Positions 56,077 to 64,000 of a stretch of DNA of 64,000 nt are shown here, one piece after another. The notes below the pieces were generated by a model that was not told the origin of the DNA, made no database searches, and saw only the letters and a list, made by a program, of their open reading frames with translations. The translations under genes were made by a program, and so were the position numbers. Every line of letters starts with the position of its first letter. Positions within the stretch are counted from its first letter, which is position 1. Source of the stretch: JAXMAF01 sp046350555 (GTDB lineage Bacteria; Planctomycetota; Phycisphaerae; Phycisphaerales; SM1A02); assembly GCA_046350555.1 (NCBI GenBank), contig JAXMAF010000005.1:124001-188000 (forward strand), read 5' to 3'.

Positions 56077-56131
56077 GAGATGCCGCTGTGAGCACGGGGT
56101 CCAATGCATGGAGGTCTACTGGAATCCGTAT
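56077..56131 (+). repeat. Dispersed repeat, partial copy G (right half)
   Basis: It contains GAGATGCCGCTGTGAGCACG and GGAGGTCTACTGGAATCCG, ending at 56131, with no left end. It is a tandem partial duplicate of copy F. Confidence 0.75.
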
Positions 56132-56169
56132 GACGTGGCGATGGGCTCGAACGACGGTCCCAAGGTGTC

Positions 56170-56525
56170 GACTACAGCCGGCCGTGGCGGAAGTCATTCG
56201 GGCTGCTGGCGGCCGTCTTCGGCGACCAGCTCGATCTGGATGCCGCGCTCGTCCGATCGCTGACTCCCCGCGACGCCGTGCTGATGATGGAGATGGCGGG
56301 CGAATCGCTGCACGTCCCCCGCCGCACGCAGCGGACCAAGGGCCTGCCCCGTCACGGTCTTCTGCTGGGACTTCTCATACGCGCCCGCGAGGCCCTGGCA
56401 GCCCGTGGTGATGATCCTGAAACACGCAAGCCGGCTCACGCCGGAGACCAGCGCGCAGATTGCAATCGATGCCGAGACACTTCGTCGGAAGTTCGGGATC
56501 GGGAGCAGCGATCGCGGGAGGCCAT
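56170..56525 (+). pseudogene. Fragment of a photolyase-related (DPRP-like) gene
   Basis: The plus strand encodes 'FGLLAAVFGDQLDLDAALVR' and DAVLMMEMAGESLHVPRRTQ, matching the GDQLs...D.vLMaEv.gE..hVP.h.qR start of deoxyribodipyrimidine-photolyase-related proteins. No start codon fits, and after about 60 residues the match ends. Another frame then gives WDFSYAPARPWQPVVMILKH and AEIAIDAETLRRKFGIG-like text, which I do not recognise. It is adjacent to an SDR-DUF2867 gene, a family often found near photolyase genes. It is probably a deletion remnant. Confidence 0.45.
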
Positions 56526-56612
56526 GATCAAGACGACGAAGACGATGAAACTGATGAACACGATGATCACGATGGATCAGCAGCCGTCCTCCCGTCGCTA
56601 GCATCGTGCCGC

Positions 56613-58142
56613 ATGAACGCCGCGGCCTCGTCCACACTCTTTGTGACCGGCGTAACCGGCTACATCGGGGGGCGGCTGGCCCCGAGGCTGGTCGAACGCG
56701 GCTATCGCGTGCGATGTCTCGCACGCAGTCAGGCCAAGTTGCGGGCTCGGCCGTGGGCCGGCCAGGAAGGCGTCGAGATTGTCGAGGGTGACGCGAAGGA
56801 CGAGGAGCAGCTCGTCGCCGCGATGACGGGCTGCATTGCGGCGTATTACCTCGTGCACTCGATGGACGCCGCGGGAGCGGGGTATCGCGGACGTGATTTG
56901 TCGCTGGCGGAAACGTTCGGGCGTGCCGCCGCGCGGGCGGGCGTGCCGAGGATCATCTATCTCGGCGGTCTTGGCGAGACGGGTGAAGGGCTGAGCGAGC
57001 ACCTTTCGTCGCGGCGCGAGGTGGAGGACGCGCTGGGACGCGGCGGCGTGCCGGTGACGGTGTTGCGCGCGGCGATGATCATCGGCTCGGGGTCGGCGTC
57101 GTTCGAGATCCTGCGATACCTCGTGGAGCGGCTGCCGATCATGATCACGCCCCGATGGGTGAGCACCGAAGCGCAGCCGATCGCCATTCGCGATGTGCTG
57201 TTCTATCTGATCGCGACACTTGAGACGCCCGCGACCGTCGGCAAGACCATCGACATTGGCGGCCCCGACATCTGGTCCTACGCGAAGTTGATGCGAGAAA
57301 TGGCCTCGGCCCTCGGGCTCCGGCGGCGGCTGGTGATCCCGGTGCCGGTTCTCACGCCTCGGCTCAGCTCGCTCTGGATCCACCTCGTCACGCCTTTGCA
57401 CGCGAGCATCGCCCGTCCGCTGGCCGAGGGGCTCAGGAACCGCGTCGTCTGCCGGAGCGATGCGGCGCTGCGGCTCATGCCGCACCAGTGCCTGACGATC
57501 CGAGAAGCGATGGACACCGCACTGGCAAAGGTCAGGGCGGGCGAGATCGAAACCGCCTGGTCGGACGCGGGGGTGATGCCGGGCGACCCGTCGTGGGCTG
57601 GTGGCACGGTGTTCATTGACCGCCGCGAGGTGGTCACGCGGGCAAGTCCGGCCGCGGCATGGTCGGCGGCGACGGCGATCGGAGGCGAGCACGGGTACTA
57701 CGCGGTCGACTGGCTCTGGCGCCTGCGAGGCATCATGGATCGGCTGACCGGCGGGCCGGGTCTTCGCCGCGGGCGGCGGAGCGCCGAAGTCCTGCGGCTT
57801 GGCGACGCGCTCGACTTCTGGCGCGTCACGGCGATCGATCCGCCGCGTCATCTCGAGCTGACCGCCGAGATGAGGCTGCCCGGCGTGGCCACGCTCACGT
57901 TTGATGTCGATCCCGCCCCGGCACCAAGCCCCGGCGCGCGGCTGGTCATGACGGCGAGGTTCCGTCCGCGCGGATTGGCCGGCATCGCCTACTGGTACTC
58001 GGTGCTTCCTCTCCACGGGATCGTCTTCCGCGGCATGCTCAAGGGGCTCGTGCGCACGGCCGAGCAAGCCCCGGCCCGGTCGGGGCGAATCCCGGAGAAC
58101 GCTCGCGTGTCACACGACAATTTCGAATCCATGCGCCGATAG
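56613..58142 (+). CDS. SDR-family NAD(P)-binding protein with C-terminal DUF2867
   Basis: The protein has 509 residues. The N-terminal extended-SDR-like Rossmann fold has 'TLFVTGVTGYIGGRLAPRLV' (TGxTGxIG), 'AYYLVHSMDA', 'PRIIYLGGLG', and 'PVTVLRAAMIIGSGSASFEIL'. The C-terminal ~170 residues are DUF2867: 'VFIDRREVVTRASPAAAWSA', 'DFWRVTAIDPPRHLELTAEMRLPGVATLTFDVD' and 'YWYSVLPLHGIVFRGMLKGL'. The typical SDR Tyr-x-x-x-Lys is not clear. Such NmrA/ybjT-like fusions are common next to photolyase/cryptochrome genes, which fits the remnant upstream. The cofactor is likely NAD(P); the substrate is unknown. Start ATG 56613. Confidence 0.82.
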   Translation: MNAAASSTLFVTGVTGYIGGRLAPRLVERGYRVRCLARSQAKLRARPWAGQEGVEIVEGDAKDEEQLVAAMTGCIAAYYLVHSMDAAGAGYRGRDLSLAETFGRAAARAGVPRIIYLGGLGETGEGLSEHLSSRREVEDALGRGGVPVTVLRAAMIIGSGSASFEILRYLVERLPIMITPRWVSTEAQPIAIRDVLFYLIATLETPATVGKTIDIGGPDIWSYAKLMREMASALGLRRRLVIPVPVLTPRLSSLWIHLVTPLHASIARPLAEGLRNRVVCRSDAALRLMPHQCLTIREAMDTALAKVRAGEIETAWSDAGVMPGDPSWAGGTVFIDRREVVTRASPAAAWSAATAIGGEHGYYAVDWLWRLRGIMDRLTGGPGLRRGRRSAEVLRLGDALDFWRVTAIDPPRHLELTAEMRLPGVATLTFDVDPAPAPSPGARLVMTARFRPRGLAGIAYWYSVLPLHGIVFRGMLKGLVRTAEQAPARSGRIPENARVSHDNFESMRR

Positions 58143-58472
58143 AGGCGGTCTCTCCGAGCCCCAAAGGGAGCACCGATGCCCGATGCTCCCGCATCGACGC
58201 GAACGACCGGAACCGCGCATCGTCCAGCACCGGCTTGTTCGTGCGGATGAACGCGTACCGGAAGCGCGTGCGGAGATCGCGGCGAGCGGCTGCATCTGGC
58301 CCTTTCGGCGCAGCAGGTTCCTCTCGGGAGCCAGATCGGTACACTTGAAGGCAGTCGCATCCGTGCCGCGACCTGCGGCACGGCCTTCGCCAGCCGTTGC
58401 CAGCCGTTGCCAGCCCTTCATCGCGGTCTCGACGCCCGCCATTTCCGCCATCCGACCCACGAGGATCTCCCC
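58143..58472. other. Intergenic region, nothing recognised
   Basis: 330 bp between the SDR-DUF2867 gene and the aminomutase. It contains a direct GCCAGCCGTTGCCAGCCGTT duplication near 58390 but no reading frame, RNA gene or known repeat that I can support. Confidence 0.5.
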
Positions 58473-59918
58473 ATGCAAGAGACACAGGAACACGTTCCCA
58501 CGGCGCGAGAGCAGGCGTTCCTGGCCTCGGTCGCGGACGCGCGTCACGAACGGAACATCATCAACGGGCTCGCGCCCTTCTTCGACGAGCGGGCCCCCGA
58601 AGACCTGCTCGGGTTCTACAGCGGACAGGAGCTCGTCCAGCTCCGCACGCTCCGGTCCACGGTGCGCGACGTCGAGAAGCGGATGCCCGTCAAGATCACG
58701 CGGCACTACTACGAACTAGCGCGCCACAGCCCGCCGCTCCAGCGCTTGGTCAAGGCGAGCCCCGACGAGACGCTCGATCTGGCTGGCTCCGAGGATCCCG
58801 GCTACCAGATGGACTACAGCCCCGTGGAGGGCATGCTGCACAAGTACGAGATGGGACTGCTCTATGTGGTGTCGACCTGCTCGGCGCACTGCCGCTTCTG
58901 CTATCGCGAGGAGCTCATCGCGCGCAAGGAGATCGAGCGGCAGGACGGCACCGTCGCCAAGAAGGGCCTGGCCAACATTCCCGACGTCATCGGCTACATC
59001 CGTCGCTTCAACGCCGACGTCGCGGCCAACGGCGGCCGCCACCCCGTCTGCGGGCGATCGAAGCTGCGCGAGATCCTTCTCTCCGGCGGCGACCCGATGG
59101 TGCTGAGCAACGCCAAGCTCGCGGCGTGGCTTGCAGCCCTCGCCGAGGCTGGCGTGGAGTCGATCCGCATCGGAACGAAGGAGATGGCCTTCTACCCGCA
59201 GCGCTTCGACGACGCGTTCCTCGCGATGCTCGACCGCTTCCACCAGACGTATCCCGAGGTCGGACTGCACATCATCGTGCACTTCGAGCACCCCGACGAG
59301 TTCCTCGCCAAGGACGCCGACGGCGAGTACATGCGCAACGACGTCGGCTTCCTCCAGTGGGTTCCGGCGACGGGCGAGGCGATGCGGAAGCTCGTCTCGC
59401 GCGGCTGGCTCTCCGTCGAGAACCAGTCGCCGATCATCAAGGGGATCAACGACGACCCCGACGCGCTGCGCATCCTCCAGCGGGAGTTCAAGCGGGCCGG
59501 CGGCGAGAACCACTACTTCTTCTGCGGGCGCGACATCATCGCCTACCGCGCGTTCAACGTGCCCATCGAGCGGGCCTGGCAGGTCCTCAACGAGTCGCAG
59601 AGAGGGCTTTCGGGCGTCGAGAGCCACGCCCGGCTCTCGATCACCCACTACAAGGGCAAGACCGAGGTCAACGCCGTCACGAGCAAGCCGATCCCGGGCC
59701 TGCGCGGCAGCGAGCATGGCGTGGTCATCTTCAAGATCCTCCGCAACGCCGGCACAGCGTCCGAACGCGGCAAGGTGTGCATCGTCGGGCGCAATCCAGA
59801 GGCGCTCTGGTTCGACGGCTACGAGGACCGCGTCCTCTTCGACGAGGCAGGGCTGTACGACTACGAGCGCGTGAAGAGCCATCGCGTCACGCACGCACCG
59901 GTGCCCGCCTGCCGATGA
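58473..59918 (+). CDS. Lysine 2,3-aminomutase-like radical SAM enzyme
   Basis: The protein has 481 residues. The radical SAM motif is 'YVVSTCSAHCRFCYREELIAR' (C-x3-C-x2-C, Cys 136, 140 and 143). Family marks are 'YQMDYSPVEGMLHKYEMGLL', 'REILLSGGDPMVLSNAKLAAWL', 'IRIGTKEMAFYPQRFDDAFLAML', 'HFEHPDEF' and 'ENQSPIIKGINDD', typical of the KamA/EpmB superfamily with a PLP-binding region in the second half. It is longer than EpmB (about 340) and close to KamA length (about 420-480). It overlaps the CoA-transferase subunit A gene by 4 bp (ATGA), consistent with amino-acid fermentation or degradation yielding acetoacetate-type products. Activity on lysine is inferred. Confidence 0.82.
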   Translation: MQETQEHVPTAREQAFLASVADARHERNIINGLAPFFDERAPEDLLGFYSGQELVQLRTLRSTVRDVEKRMPVKITRHYYELARHSPPLQRLVKASPDETLDLAGSEDPGYQMDYSPVEGMLHKYEMGLLYVVSTCSAHCRFCYREELIARKEIERQDGTVAKKGLANIPDVIGYIRRFNADVAANGGRHPVCGRSKLREILLSGGDPMVLSNAKLAAWLAALAEAGVESIRIGTKEMAFYPQRFDDAFLAMLDRFHQTYPEVGLHIIVHFEHPDEFLAKDADGEYMRNDVGFLQWVPATGEAMRKLVSRGWLSVENQSPIIKGINDDPDALRILQREFKRAGGENHYFFCGRDIIAYRAFNVPIERAWQVLNESQRGLSGVESHARLSITHYKGKTEVNAVTSKPIPGLRGSEHGVVIFKILRNAGTASERGKVCIVGRNPEALWFDGYEDRVLFDEAGLYDYERVKSHRVTHAPVPACR

Positions 59919-60634
59919 TCGAGAAGTTCGACAAGCGCGTCGACGGCGTCCGCGCGGCGGTGGCCGACGTCTTCGACGGGGCCACCGTGATGATCGGAGG
60001 CTTCGGCGAGGCCGGAAGCCCGATCGAATTGATTCATGCGCTGATCGACCAGGGCGCGTCGCGTCTCACCGTCGTCAGCAACAACACCGGCAGCGGCGAC
60101 GTGGGGTTGGCGGCGCTTCTGAAGGCGGGCCGGGTCGCGAAGGTCGTCTGCTCCTTCCCGAGAACCGCGAACTCGACGGTCTTTCCCGAGCTGTATCGGC
60201 GCGGCGCCATCGAGCTCGAGCTGGTGCCCCAAGGCACGCTCGCGGAACGGATCCGCGCCGGGGGCGCTGGCATTCCCGCCTTCTTCACGCCGACCGCCGT
60301 GGGCACGCCGCTCGCCGCGGGCAAGGAACATCGCGCGTTCGGCGCCCGCGAGTACCTGCTCGAACACGGAATCCGCGCCGACTTCGCGCTGATCAAGGGG
60401 CGCGTCGCGGACACGCATGGCAATGTGCTGTACCACAGGACCGCACGCAACTTCTCGCCGGTGATGGCGATGGCCGCTGCCGTGACGATCGTGCAGGTCG
60501 CCGAGGTGGTCGAAGCGGGCATGCTCGATCCGGAGGCGGTCGTCACGCCCGGGATCTTCGTCGAACGCGTCGTACACGTGCCGCACCCGGCGCTGGAGTC
60601 CGAACTCGTCGCGGCGGGAGCGAGCTATCCATGA
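59915..60634 (+). CDS. 3-oxoacid CoA-transferase subunit A
   Basis: The protein has 239 residues: 'FDGATVMIGGFGEAGSPIELIHALIDQGASRLTVVSNNTG', 'KVVCSFPRTANSTVFPELY', 'ELELVPQGTLAERIRAGGAGIPAFFTPTAVGTPLAAGKEHRAF' and 'ADFALIKGRVADTHGNVLYHRTARNFSPVMAMAA'. This is the SCOT/AtoD-type alpha subunit. It transfers CoA between succinyl-CoA or acetyl-CoA and 3-oxoacids with subunit B (60631-61317). ATG at 59915 overlaps the stop of the aminomutase gene, and its stop overlaps the start of subunit B, so the three genes form a tight operon. Confidence 0.88.
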   Translation: MIEKFDKRVDGVRAAVADVFDGATVMIGGFGEAGSPIELIHALIDQGASRLTVVSNNTGSGDVGLAALLKAGRVAKVVCSFPRTANSTVFPELYRRGAIELELVPQGTLAERIRAGGAGIPAFFTPTAVGTPLAAGKEHRAFGAREYLLEHGIRADFALIKGRVADTHGNVLYHRTARNFSPVMAMAAAVTIVQVAEVVEAGMLDPEAVVTPGIFVERVVHVPHPALESELVAAGASYP

Positions 60635-61317
60635 GTCGCGAGGCTCGTGACACGACAGCGCGCGAGTCGGGCACCATCGGCTGGACGCGCGACGAGATCG
60701 CCATGCGCGTCGCCCAGGACATTCCCAACGGCTGGTACGTCAACCTCGGGATCGGCATCCCCGAGCTCGTCGCACGCTTCGTGCCCGAAGGCCGGACGCT
60801 CGTCTATCACACGGAGAACGGACTGCTCGGCATGGGTCCATCTCCAGCGCCAGGACACGGCGATCCAGAGCTCATCAACGCCGGCAAGCGCCAAGTGACG
60901 GCGATGCCCGGCGCGGCGTACTTCGACCAGGCGACGAGCTTCGCCATGATCCGCGGCGGCCACTTGGATCTCAGCGTGCTCGGGGCGCTGCAAGTGGCGC
61001 ACAACGGCGACCTCGCCAACTGGTCGACCGGCGCCTCCGACGCGATTCCCGCGGTCGGCGGCGCGATGGATTTGGTAGCCGGCGTGAAGCGCGTCTGGGT
61101 GATCACGCAGCACACGACGAAGGAGGGCGAGCCAAAGCTCGTGGATGCGTGTACCTATCCCCTCACCGGGCGCGCGGTGGTGAACCGCATCTATTCCGAT
61201 CTCGCGGTCATCGACGTGACGGCCGAGGGCTTCCGGCTCGTCGAGTTTGCGCCTGGTGTCGATCTCGCGCATGTGACCGAACGGACTGGCGCGCCGATCT
61301 TGCCGCCTGTTCGGTGA
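60631..61317 (+). CDS. 3-oxoacid CoA-transferase subunit B
   Basis: The protein has 228 residues: 'RVAQDIPNGWYVNLGIGIPELVARFVPEG', 'VYHTENGLLGMGPSPAPGHGDPELINAGKRQVT' with the catalytic Glu in TENGLLG, 'YFDQATSFAMIRGGHLDLSVLGALQV', and 'GAMDLVAGVKRVWVITQHTTK'. This is the SCOT/AtoA-type beta subunit, complete in length. It is translated with subunit A through an ATGA overlap. Acetoacetate from leucine or lysine breakdown is a plausible substrate given the neighbouring clusters, but specificity cannot be read from the sequence. Confidence 0.88.
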   Translation: MSREARDTTARESGTIGWTRDEIAMRVAQDIPNGWYVNLGIGIPELVARFVPEGRTLVYHTENGLLGMGPSPAPGHGDPELINAGKRQVTAMPGAAYFDQATSFAMIRGGHLDLSVLGALQVAHNGDLANWSTGASDAIPAVGGAMDLVAGVKRVWVITQHTTKEGEPKLVDACTYPLTGRAVVNRIYSDLAVIDVTAEGFRLVEFAPGVDLAHVTERTGAPILPPVR

Positions 61318-61644
61318 CCCGTGGGGGCAATCGCCTTCGCTGACGCAGCACAAGACGGTTGCGATAGACGGCTCGATCGCGGTGGCGCGCGCAAGCTTGG
61401 CCAACGGCGTGACGAGCACGGCGAGCGGTCGCGTCCACGTGCATGTCTTTGACGTCGTTTAGCGCGGTTCCCGAGCCCGCCATCAACGCCGCCCCGGTGC
61501 CGCCCCGGTGCCGCCCCGGTTTCGGCACAGCCACCCAGCGCCCCGCAGGGTATAATCGGGTTCTGTTCGGTGCGAAGGCCTGTACCGAAGCCACCATAGA
61601 TTGTGCTCGACATCGCAGTAGCTACCATATCTGGAGCCACCGCC
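61318..61644. other. Intergenic region before the restriction-modification pair
   Basis: 327 bp with no supported gene. It has three GCCGCCCCGGT units at 61488-61521 and a TATAAT at 61551-61556 listed separately. Composition falls towards AT near 61545-61640, where the restriction-modification segment begins. Confidence 0.5.
61551..61556 (+). promoter_or_regulatory. Possible -10 box (TATAAT) upstream of the methyltransferase
   Basis: A perfect TATAAT in GGGTATAATCGG lies 89 bp before the methyltransferase ATG. No convincing -35 at 16-18 bp was seen. Confidence 0.35.
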
Positions 61645-62637
61645 ATGATCTCCGTGAAGAAACCCAAGCTCGAACTCCCGTGGCTCGCCGATGTCGGCTT
61701 GGCATCGGTCGCGCCCTTCTATCACACCGGGCAGGGGGCCGCCTTTCTGGGTGACTCACTTGAGGGGCTTCGTCGGATTCCGCCCGGGACCGTTGACCTC
61801 GTGTTCACGAGCCCACCCTTCGCCCTCACACGGAAGAAGGAGTACGGGAACGAGCCCATCGAGCGCTACCTGCGCTGGTTTCTTCCGTTCTGCGAGGAGA
61901 TCAAGCGCGTCCTGACTCCCACAGGCTCGTTCGTCCTCGACATTGGCGGAGCGTGGATTCCCGGTGCACCGGTTCGCAGCATCTACCACTTCGAGGTCGC
62001 CATCGCGCTCTCCAAGATGTTTCGGCTCGCGCAGGACTTCTACTGGTTCAACCCGTCGCGTCTGCCGACTCCCGCTGAGTGGGTCACGGTCAGGCGCGTC
62101 CGCGTCAAGGACGCAGTGAACACGGTTTGGTGGTTCAGCAAGTCGGAGAACCCGTCAGCCGACAACCGTCGCGTGCTCTTGCCGTACAGCGACTCGATGA
62201 AGGCGCTGATCAAGAATGGCTACAGGGCGAAGCGAAGGCCGAGCGGTCACGACATCTCGACAAAGTTCGGTCGCGACAACGGCGGCTCGATCCCCCCGAA
62301 CCTGCTCACCATCGCCAACACGGAGTCGAACAGTGCCTACCTCCGTTCATGTCGCGAGTTTGGAATCAAGCCGCACCCGGCGCGGTTTCCAGCAAAACTC
62401 GTCGAGTTCTTCGTGGACTTCCTGCTCGATCCCGACGAAGACGCGCTGATCCTCGATCCCTTCGGCGGGAGCAACGTCACCGGCAGCGTGGCGGAAGCGA
62501 AGGGGCACCGTTGGATCACGTTCGAGCGCGAAGACGAGTACATGCGTGGCTCGATGCTTCGGTTCCTCGAGGGACCGCTGTTCGCGGACGCCCGGTTGCG
62601 CTCGGTCATTCAGGGGAAACCGGTGAAGGCCAAATGA
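61645..62637 (+). CDS. Type II DNA methyltransferase (probably N4-cytosine)
   Basis: The protein has 330 residues. Motif IV is 'VDLVFTSPPFALTRKKEYGN' (TSPPF, typical of N4-cytosine enzymes), and motif I follows near the C-terminus as 'DALILDPFGGSNVTGSVAEAKGHRWITFE' (DPFGGSNVTG). The IV-then-I order is the beta class, as in M.PvuII. Between them lies the target-recognition region ('FYWFNPSRLPTPAEWVTVRRVRVKDAVNTVWWFSKSENP'), close to the PvuII/related set. It would protect host DNA. It is followed 4 bp later by an HNH endonuclease gene. ATG 61645 is chosen because it precedes the conserved start. The recognition sequence cannot be deduced. Confidence 0.85.
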   Translation: MISVKKPKLELPWLADVGLASVAPFYHTGQGAAFLGDSLEGLRRIPPGTVDLVFTSPPFALTRKKEYGNEPIERYLRWFLPFCEEIKRVLTPTGSFVLDIGGAWIPGAPVRSIYHFEVAIALSKMFRLAQDFYWFNPSRLPTPAEWVTVRRVRVKDAVNTVWWFSKSENPSADNRRVLLPYSDSMKALIKNGYRAKRRPSGHDISTKFGRDNGGSIPPNLLTIANTESNSAYLRSCREFGIKPHPARFPAKLVEFFVDFLLDPDEDALILDPFGGSNVTGSVAEAKGHRWITFEREDEYMRGSMLRFLEGPLFADARLRSVIQGKPVKAK

Positions 62638-62641
62638 ACTC

Positions 62642-63673
62642 ATGCCGGGGATTCCGTTCAAGTCGCTCGCAGAACGATTCGTCAACGCGTTGGAGTTGGC
62701 AGGGACTACCGTCGTCGTTCACTCGGCAGACGACACGCGCCCGCTCGTTCTCAGCGTCGTGATCGACGGAAAGGCCCAGCATCTGGAGGTGTACCTGTGG
62801 GCCGTGACATCCGGAGGCAAGGGTCGGAACCGGCCCAACGAGCGCCGAATTCAGATGACGGGAGTCGAGCGATTCACGCTCAAGGCCGGTGTCCGGACAA
62901 TTGTCGGAGGCTGGAGCGACGAGGCGGGCGTCTACGCGTTTTGGGATGTGCGCCGCCATCTGACTTTCACGGCGGGCTCGCCGAGCCTGCAGATTTCGCT
63001 TGAGACGTTGGAGAAGGCTTGCGGCATTGGCATGGCCGCCGAAACGCGAACCGTGCGCGAGGGCGACGAGACGGCGATCGCGGTCCATCCCGACTTCCTG
63101 CTGTGGTACGTCCAAGAGTACGAGCGGCTGTATGACTGCGGCCGCGAGATCGACGAGGCTGACAGCCTCGTCGAGGCACCGCCCGAACGCGAGCGAGAGT
63201 TCATCGACTCGGGTCGGGGCGACGCCGAGCAATCGCGGCGGCACCAAGTCGTGTCGATCGTCCGTAACTTCCGCGACGCGCGGTTCAGGCCGCTGGTGCT
63301 CCGCGCGTACTCCTATCGCTGCTGCCTCACGGGTGTCGCGCTAAGGCTGGTGGACGCCGCACACATCGTGCCCGTTTCAGATCCAACCAGCACGGATGAA
63401 CCGAGCAACGGCGTTGCCCTGAATCCACTCCTTCATCGCGCCTACGACGCTGGCCTGCTCGGGTTGCTGCCCGGCGGCAGAACGGCCATCAACAAGCGGC
63501 TGCTGGATGGCCTGAGGCGCCAGCGGCTCGACTCTGGATTCGACATTGTCGAGCGCATGATCCCGCCAGTGATGGCGATGCCTGGGATGCCGGAACTTCG
63601 ACCAAGCGACGACCACTTCCGGCGCGGCCTTCGCGCCAGGGGATGGTCGGAGACGGAGATTGCGGCGCCATAG
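62642..63673 (+). CDS. HNH restriction endonuclease of a type II system
   Basis: The protein has 343 residues. The C-terminal HNH domain is 'VLRAYSYRCCLTGVALRLVDAAHIVPVSDPTSTDEPSNGVALNPLLHRAYDAGLLGL', with CxxT-G, the DAAHIVP His, and the SNG-x-LxxxxHxxYD pattern of restriction-type HNH nucleases. The N-terminal ~200 residues ('FKSLAERFVNALELAGTTVVVHSADDTRPLVLSVVIDG') probably bind DNA. It starts 4 bp after the methyltransferase stop, so the two are coupled as a restriction-modification pair. Composition is less extreme than in neighbouring genes, as expected for a transferred system. Confidence 0.85.
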   Translation: MPGIPFKSLAERFVNALELAGTTVVVHSADDTRPLVLSVVIDGKAQHLEVYLWAVTSGGKGRNRPNERRIQMTGVERFTLKAGVRTIVGGWSDEAGVYAFWDVRRHLTFTAGSPSLQISLETLEKACGIGMAAETRTVREGDETAIAVHPDFLLWYVQEYERLYDCGREIDEADSLVEAPPEREREFIDSGRGDAEQSRRHQVVSIVRNFRDARFRPLVLRAYSYRCCLTGVALRLVDAAHIVPVSDPTSTDEPSNGVALNPLLHRAYDAGLLGLLPGGRTAINKRLLDGLRRQRLDSGFDIVERMIPPVMAMPGMPELRPSDDHFRRGLRARGWSETEIAAP

Positions 63674-64000
63674 GTGTGGTTGCGCTCGGATTCGAGGTGA
63701 CGCTTGCAACGCACTCGGAGAGGGCCCCTTCCTGCGGCCGCGTCCAGAACCAGTGACCTTCACGCGTCCCGAGTCGGAGAAGATGACCTTCGGCAAGGGC
63801 CCCTCGACGAACCGGAATCCTGCACCGCAGCAGAGCGCGCCCGTGATCCAGATCACGGCCTCCGCGAGCAGTTCGGAGAACAACGCGAAGCAGCAGTCCG
63901 TTGGTTCATCCACTGCGGCCACATCCGCACCCAAACCGCACTCGGTGCCTACCGACGAGCAGGTGTGAGGTCGTGTGTCGCTACCAACGCCAGTCCCGCT
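63674..64000. other. Region after the restriction gene, no convincing gene
   Basis: 327 bp up to the window edge. A plus-strand frame 63783-63968 (61 residues, starting MTFGKGPSTNRNPAPQQSAP, Ser/Ala/Gln-rich) is open, but an equally long minus-strand frame overlaps it. Neither shows a domain, so no gene is called. Confidence 0.45.

Noticed and set aside
63660..63968. A 102-residue plus-strand gene at the right edge
   Set aside because: It overlaps an equally open minus-strand frame, has Ser/Gln/Pro-rich composition and no recognised domain.
1..64000. tRNA, rRNA or riboswitch genes
   Set aside because: No cloverleaf, rRNA core or known riboswitch pattern was recognised by eye; a covariance search would be needed to exclude short RNAs.

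Overview
This is a high-GC bacterial window whose gene content points to a planctomycete, most likely Phycisphaerae-like. Secreted proteins end in paired DLNGDGxVxGADLGxLL dockerin-like motifs. A prepilin-type protein carries an HGGHMVFADGHA signature. Many small membrane proteins carry CPxCGYxL...CPECG zinc ribbons. The taxonomic call is an inference from these families, not from a marker gene.

Layout. (1) 1-15.5 kb: two DUF3300-DUF2950 gene pairs (the first truncated by the window edge) bracket a TIR-like protein with a C-terminal membrane anchor, a beta-helix protein, a phytase-like esterase, a prepilin and a lamin-tail-like protein. A large SGNH/sialate O-acetylesterase-like protein and small YCII and VOC proteins follow. 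(2) 15.5-42.1 kb: a chromosomal integron. A tyrosine recombinase of the IntI type (40994-42076, minus strand) is followed by an attI-like core, a TTGACA-N17-TGTACT promoter and about 36 attC sites. The cassettes run leftwards on the minus strand, the same direction as intI, so this is the rarer inverted-intI layout. Recognisable cargo: HigBA (twice, one copy broken), a ParDE-like pair, three HNH-type proteins, a GIY-YIG protein, a PD-(D/E)XK-like protein, a SieB-like protein, at least eight zinc-ribbon membrane proteins, and two orphan cassettes present in eight and four copies. attC sites become degenerate or absent at the end far from intI, where ordinary small metabolic genes are mixed in. 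(3) 42.3-49.7 kb: a minus-strand branched-chain amino-acid degradation cluster (oxo-acid dehydrogenase E1 beta and alpha, leucine dehydrogenase, acyl-CoA dehydrogenase, enoyl-CoA hydratase), interrupted by a four-helix-bundle gene and an 81-bp tandem repeat. (4) 50-56 kb: a metallo-beta-lactamase-fold hydrolase with a nucleotide-sugar dehydrogenase, a secreted esterase broken by a frameshift, a PA0069-type radical SAM protein and a small membrane protein. (5) 56-61.3 kb: a photolyase-related remnant, an SDR-DUF2867 protein, and a lysine 2,3-aminomutase-like gene overlapping both subunits of a 3-oxoacid CoA-transferase. (6) 61.6-63.7 kb: a type II restriction-modification pair (TSPPF methyltransferase plus HNH endonuclease).

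How the genes work together. Regions 3 and 5 suggest amino-acid catabolism (leucine/valine/isoleucine and possibly lysine) feeding acyl-CoA and acetoacetate metabolism. Region 2 is a cassette bank enriched in toxin-antitoxin and nuclease genes. Many cassette genes have no stop codon of their own: they stop at the TAA in the attC core or read into attC and gain a shared 'ALQPT...' tail. A second dispersed repeat (about 105 bp with inverted ends ATACG..TCCCAGT / ACTGGAATCCGTAT) occurs at least eight times.

Limits. Nothing was aligned or searched. Family names rest on recognised motifs. Several frameshifts, one at a run of five Cs outside the integron, may be sequencing errors rather than real decay.
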